Shown piece by piece: positions 61,218 through 64,000 of a stretch of 64,000 nucleotides of DNA. The number at the start of each line of letters is the position of its first letter. The first letter of the stretch is position 1. Made by a program: the position numbers and the translations under genes. Origin of the DNA: Hymenobacter psychrophilus (GTDB lineage: Bacteria; Bacteroidota; Bacteroidia; Cytophagales; Hymenobacteraceae); contig NZ_FNOV01000003.1 in the NCBI RefSeq assembly GCF_900107135.1, positions 1 through 64,000 on the forward strand, read 5' to 3'. Under the pieces are notes generated by a model. That model ran no database searches, was not told where the DNA came from, and saw nothing but the letters and a program-made list of their open reading frames with translations.

Positions 61218-62084
61218 TTAAATAGAATCTTCCCCCAACCGCCCCATGCACTCCACCAGGCTCGCGCGCCAATGCGGAATGGCTAGGCCCAGCGCGGTTT
61301 TGGCTTTGGTCTTGTCCATCACCGAGAAGGCGGGGCGGGTAGCTTTGGTAGGATACTCGGCGGTGCGGATGGGCACGGTGCGGGTGGGCAGGCCGCCCAG
61401 CTCGAAAATGGCCACCGCGAAATCGTACCACGACGTGACGCCCTCGTTGCTGTAGTGGTACAAGCCGTAGGCGGTGCTGCCCGACTCAATAATGTGCAGC
61501 AGCGCGCCGGCCAAATCAACGGCGTAGGTGGGCGTGCCCAGCTGGTCCCAGATGACGCGCATTTCCTCGCGCTCCTGGCCGAAGCGCAGCATCGTTTTCA
61601 CGAAGTTGCCGGCGTATTCGGAGTAGAGCCAACTGGTGCGCAGGATGAAATACTGCGCGGTGTGAGTCGGAATCACCTGCTCGCCTTCGAGCTTGGTGAG
61701 GCCGTACACGCTGATGGGCGCGGTTTCATCGGTTTCCAGCAGCGGCTCGTTGCCGGTGCCGGCAAACACGAAATCGGTGGAAATGTGAAGCATCGTGGTC
61801 CCGAACTCGCCGCAGAGGCGGGCCAGGTTTTCGGCCCCGTCGCGGTTCACCTTCCGGACCAGGTCCACCTCGTCCTCGGCCTTATCGACGGCCGTGTAGG
61901 CGGCGCAGTTGATGATGTAGGCCGGGCGGTGCTGCTCAAAGGTGGCCCGCAGCGTCTCCTGGTTCAGGATGTTCGCCTGCTCTTCGGGCAGGAACACGAT
62001 ATCGATGAAGCTGCGCTCCTGGGCAACGTACTGCAGGCACTGGCCCAATTGGCCGGAGCCGCCGAAAACGAGGGTTTTGTTCAT
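61218..62084 (-). CDS. rfbD: dTDP-4-dehydrorhamnose reductase
   Basis: A 288-residue short-chain dehydrogenase of the RmlD type from the ATG at 62082-62084. NADPH-binding MNKTLVFGGSGQLGQCLQYV, IINCAAYTAVDKAEDEVDLV, the active-site ISTDFVFAGTGNEPLLETDE and YGLTKLEGEQV (YxxxK) are all seen. It reduces the last step of dTDP-L-rhamnose synthesis. No rfbA, B or C gene is adjacent, so the rest of the pathway must lie elsewhere, or this is a related reductase. Confidence 0.93.
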   Translation of the reverse strand: MNKTLVFGGSGQLGQCLQYVAQERSFIDIVFLPEEQANILNQETLRATFEQHRPAYIINCAAYTAVDKAEDEVDLVRKVNRDGAENLARLCGEFGTTMLHISTDFVFAGTGNEPLLETDETAPISVYGLTKLEGEQVIPTHTAQYFILRTSWLYSEYAGNFVKTMLRFGQEREEMRVIWDQLGTPTYAVDLAGALLHIIESGSTAYGLYHYSNEGVTSWYDFAVAIFELGGLPTRTVPIRTAEYPTKATRPAFSVMDKTKAKTALGLAIPHWRASLVECMGRLGEDSI

Positions 62085-62131
62085 AAGAGCTAAAGGGAGT
62101 GGCCGCAAATTACGGCTTTCCCGCTTCCCTC

Positions 62132-63079
62132 CTATCCTTGCGGCTCGCCGCCCGCGCCCAACGCCGGGCCGCCGGGCTGCACGGGGCGCTTGTTGTTGAT
62201 GGGCTGGAAGGGCCGGGCGCGGGGCTGCTTTTCGCTCAGGTACTTCCAGTAGCGCAGGGGCATGTGGCGGCGGTGCAGCTTCATGTTCTTGCGCTCCGGG
62301 ATGTTCACATGGTCGAAATACGCCTGCCAGAGCACCTGAAACAGCGGCTCCCGCTCGTCGAGCACGGTGGCCGATACAGCGGCGCGGCGCTGGGGCGCGG
62401 TGTCGGCGTCGAACTGCACGATGTCGGTGCGGTGCAGGTCGTAGTAGAGGCCGTAGGAGCGGCGGCGGTCGAAAATCAGCCAGCGCTGGTCGGCGTAGCG
62501 GGTGGTGAAGTGGGGGGCGATGAGCGGCAACACGTCGAAATCGGGCTCAACGGTGGCGTGGAACAGCCCGTCGCTCGTCTTCTCGAAGCGCACGAAGGCC
62601 TCCATGCGGTGCTTTTCGCGGTACATCTGCTGGGCCAGGCGCTGCACCCGGCGCACGTTGTCGTCGGTGTAGTTCTCAGCAATGTCGCGGCCGGCGCGCA
62701 TGGCAGCGTCGGCGTAGCGGAACACCAGCAGCTCCCGGTTGGCATCCTCGCTCAGAAACACATGAAACAGCCGCGTACGGGCCTCTTTGTCCATATATTT
62801 CAGCAGCCCGTCCCAGACGCGGGCGGCAGCCGTTTCGTCGGTGTCCACTTCTACCGGTTGGGCAAACAGGCCGCCCTGCACCGCGCCCAGCGGCTGAATG
62901 CTGTTGGGCGCCGCCTTGCGGTCGTACACTTGGAAAACCACCGACAGCAGCCCCTCGAATGAGCCGTCGTAGGCATAGTCGAGGGGCAGTTGCGTGAGCT
63001 CGGGGGCGGCGCGGCGACGGGTAGTGGCGGTGGCTACTGCTTCGGAGGTCGAACGGCGCGGAACAAGGGATCGGGACAT
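62132..63079 (-). CDS. TIGR03915-type putative DNA repair protein
   Basis: A 315-residue protein of the TIGR03915/DUF4130 family. LPLDYAYDGSFEGLLSVVFQ and VYDRKAAPNSIQP begin the core. RLFHVFLSEDANRELLVFRY, RFEKTSDGLFHATVEPDFDV and FTTRYADQRWLIFDRRRSYG follow, with the C-terminal HRRHMPLRYWKYLSEKQ. This family is regularly linked to the radical SAM protein TIGR03916, which is encoded upstream here (63522-64000). The pair is thought to repair or modify DNA, but the reaction is unproved. Confidence 0.92.
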   Translation of the reverse strand: MSRSLVPRRSTSEAVATATTRRRAAPELTQLPLDYAYDGSFEGLLSVVFQVYDRKAAPNSIQPLGAVQGGLFAQPVEVDTDETAAARVWDGLLKYMDKEARTRLFHVFLSEDANRELLVFRYADAAMRAGRDIAENYTDDNVRRVQRLAQQMYREKHRMEAFVRFEKTSDGLFHATVEPDFDVLPLIAPHFTTRYADQRWLIFDRRRSYGLYYDLHRTDIVQFDADTAPQRRAAVSATVLDEREPLFQVLWQAYFDHVNIPERKNMKLHRRHMPLRYWKYLSEKQPRARPFQPINNKRPVQPGGPALGAGGEPQG

Positions 63080-63107
63080 GGGCAGAAACGGTCGACCACG
63101 CGCCCCG

Positions 63108-63206
63108 GGAACCCAGGGCTGAAGCCCTGGGCTAGTCAGCGGTAAAGTATAAGGAGAAAACCCGCGGTGGCAGTTTCGCTGCGTAGCCCAGGGCTTCAGC
63201 CCTGGG
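63108..63206. repeat. Palindromic repeat, GCCCAGGGCTTCAGCCC family, copy 2
   Basis: CCCAGGGCTGAAGCCCTGGG then CTAGTCAGCGGT, followed about 40 bases on by GCCCAGGGCTTCAGCCCTGG. The left part is the reverse complement of about 33 bases of the copy at 24885-24958. It lies between the TIGR03915 and TIGR03916 genes. Confidence 0.85.
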
Positions 63207-63226
63207 CACCTGGGGCCAGGCGCTGC

Positions 63227-63418
63227 CTATGCGGCCCGCCGGGGCTGCCGGAACTTGCCGTTGTTGCGGGCCGCCTCCTGATGCATGCGCAGCACCACCG
63301 GCAGCAAATCGGCGAGCTTACAGCAGCAGGCCACCCGGGCTACTTTCAGCGGGGTGGAAGTCGGCGAAGAGGCAACGGCAAAATCTTCAGCGGCGGCGGT
63401 GCGGTGCGAAACAGTCAT
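63227..63418 (-). CDS. Possible small protein in the TIGR03915-TIGR03916 gap
   Basis: A 63-residue frame from the ATG at 63416-63418: MTVSHRTAAAEDFAVASSPT, STPLKVARVACCCKLADLLP and VVLRMHQEAARNNGKFRQPR. It has three adjacent Cys residues and lies in the right place and direction to be part of the repair gene cluster. It is bracketed by two palindromes. It might be only a random frame; no domain is recognised. Confidence 0.35.
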   Translation of the reverse strand: MTVSHRTAAAEDFAVASSPTSTPLKVARVACCCKLADLLPVVLRMHQEAARNNGKFRQPRRAA

Positions 63419-63420
63419 CG

Positions 63421-63511
63421 TTAGAGCTTAGTAGTTGGTGCGTAGTGCTTAGATGGTAGTACACAGTATGCCGGCAGCTTCGAACTAGCTAAGCACCACG
63501 CACTAATTACT
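63421..63511. repeat. Long inverted repeat with TTAGAGCTTAG arms
   Basis: TTAGAGCTTAGTAGTTGGTG with CGTAGTGCTTAG and the approximate complement CTAAGCACCACGCACTAATT with ACTAAGCTCTAA, arms about 32 bases with several mismatches and a central loop of about 27 bases. It abuts the 3' end of the TIGR03916-type gene. Confidence 0.7.
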
Positions 63512-63521
63512 AAGCTCTAAA

Positions 63522-64000
63522 TCAAGAGGCTTGGGCAAATAAATCGAGTTGCTGGGTGACGAGGGCGGAGCGCACGGAGCCGGCCCCGAACAGAATCTGG
63601 CGGCGGATGGTCTGCTCGTCGTAGTCGCGGCGCTCCAGGGCCTGGCCGCGGCAGGTGAGAAAGAACTTGGCCCGCTTGAGCACCACGCCGAACTTGTGCA
63701 GGTGGTCGAGGCCCAGCGGCGTGAAGCGGCGGGCCGCCACAATACGCTTGGCCGAACGGGCGCCCACACCCGGAATCCGCAGAATCATCTCGTAGTCGGC
63801 CGTATTCACATCGACCGGGAACACGTGGCGGTTGCGCAGGGCCCAGGCCAGCTTGGGGTCCACTTCAAGGTCGAGGAAGGGATGCGCCGGGTCCAGGATT
63901 TCATCGGCCTGGAAGCCGTAGAAGCGCATGAGCCAGTCGGATTGGTAGAGGCGGTGCTCGCGGATGAGTGGCGGCTGCGTAACCTGGGGCAGGCGGGCGT
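63522..64000 (-). CDS. TIGR03916-type radical SAM DNA repair/modification protein, C-terminal part
   Basis: The reverse strand is open from the stop at 63522 to the window edge. The visible C-terminal 159 residues contain QSDWLMRFYGFQADEILDPA, HPFLDLEVDPKLAWALRNRH, the helix-hairpin-helix IPGVGARSAKRIVAARRFTP and LGLDHLHKFGVVLKRAKFFL. This matches the end of the TIGR03916 radical SAM protein, which is the standard partner of TIGR03915. The radical SAM Cys motif would lie upstream, outside the window. The gene is cut at the right edge. Confidence 0.87.
   Translation of the reverse strand, partial: ARLPQVTQPPLIREHRLYQSDWLMRFYGFQADEILDPAHPFLDLEVDPKLAWALRNRHVFPVDVNTADYEMILRIPGVGARSAKRIVAARRFTPLGLDHLHKFGVVLKRAKFFLTCRGQALERRDYDEQTIRRQILFGAGSVRSALVTQQLDLFAQAS

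Noticed and set aside
63108..63511. CRISPR-like repeats between the repair genes
   Set aside because: Only inverted repeats with different sequences are seen, with no regularly spaced direct repeats and no cas genes.

Overview
The window looks like chromosome of a high-G+C member of the Bacteroidota, most likely Hymenobacter or a close relative in the Cytophagales. The signs are a large secreted nuclease ending in a type IX secretion sorting domain, Bacteroidetes-type promoters (TTTG or TTG, about 20 bases, TAnnTTTG), a short ATP synthase epsilon subunit encoded with atpD only, a large Ala/Leu-rich DUF2339 membrane protein, an almost complete lack of strong Shine-Dalgarno sequences, and many long intergenic palindromes. 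The genus is inferred from these traits; no 16S rRNA gene is present.

Layout. 1-3.5 kb: the start of an IS5-like transposase cut by the window edge, a Cys/Met-metabolism PLP enzyme, and atpD-atpC. 3.6-9 kb: translation and nucleotide housekeeping (tRNA-Gln, prs, rplY, pth, metG). 9-14.5 kb: a histone-H1-like Lys/Ala-rich protein, a lipoprotein, a DUF3050 protein, a lipoprotein MsrB, typA and a small unknown protein. 14.5-21.9 kb: a methyltransferase, a DUF2071 protein, an acylphosphatase whose natural start is blocked by an amber codon, a GT39-like membrane glycosyltransferase, a SpoU RNA methylase, a secreted protein, an endonuclease-III-like protein, a small membrane protein and a DUF167 protein. 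21.9-31.6 kb: ammonium transporter, threonine synthase, LysR regulator, a 1440-residue DUF2339 protein and an AlkB-type hydroxylase.

31.8-47.7 kb is the most accessory part. It holds the T9SS-exported nuclease, a small serine hydrolase, two Uma2-family paralogs, a PIN nuclease abutting an ABC-type AAA ATPase (TAG stop immediately followed by ATG), a bacterial alpha-2-macroglobulin, a glycosyltransferase-like protein and penicillin-binding protein 1C. The last carries a dispersed palindromic repeat translated in frame. 47.9-54.1 kb is a complete RND efflux operon (TolC-like, AcrA-like, AcrB-like) with a different palindromic repeat in each intergenic gap. 54-64 kb: small secreted proteins, an AraC/aldehyde dehydrogenase/DUF779 group, an MFS transporter, an RmlD-like reductase, and a TIGR03915/TIGR03916 putative DNA repair pair that runs off the right edge.

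The best candidate for an undescribed system is the ATPase-PIN pair at 36.2-38.1 kb. The ATPase has G+C-rich conserved ends and an AT-rich middle, and the two genes are translationally abutted in the same reading frame. The second theme is at least five families of long palindromic repeats. They lie between co-transcribed genes, at convergent gene ends, over the pth start codon and inside pbpC. No CRISPR array, rRNA operon or prophage was seen. No gene-free stretch exceeds about 300 bases except 63080-63521, which holds two palindromes and one doubtful 63-codon frame. All positions, motifs and repeat alignments were read by eye; family names come from recognising motifs, not from database searches.
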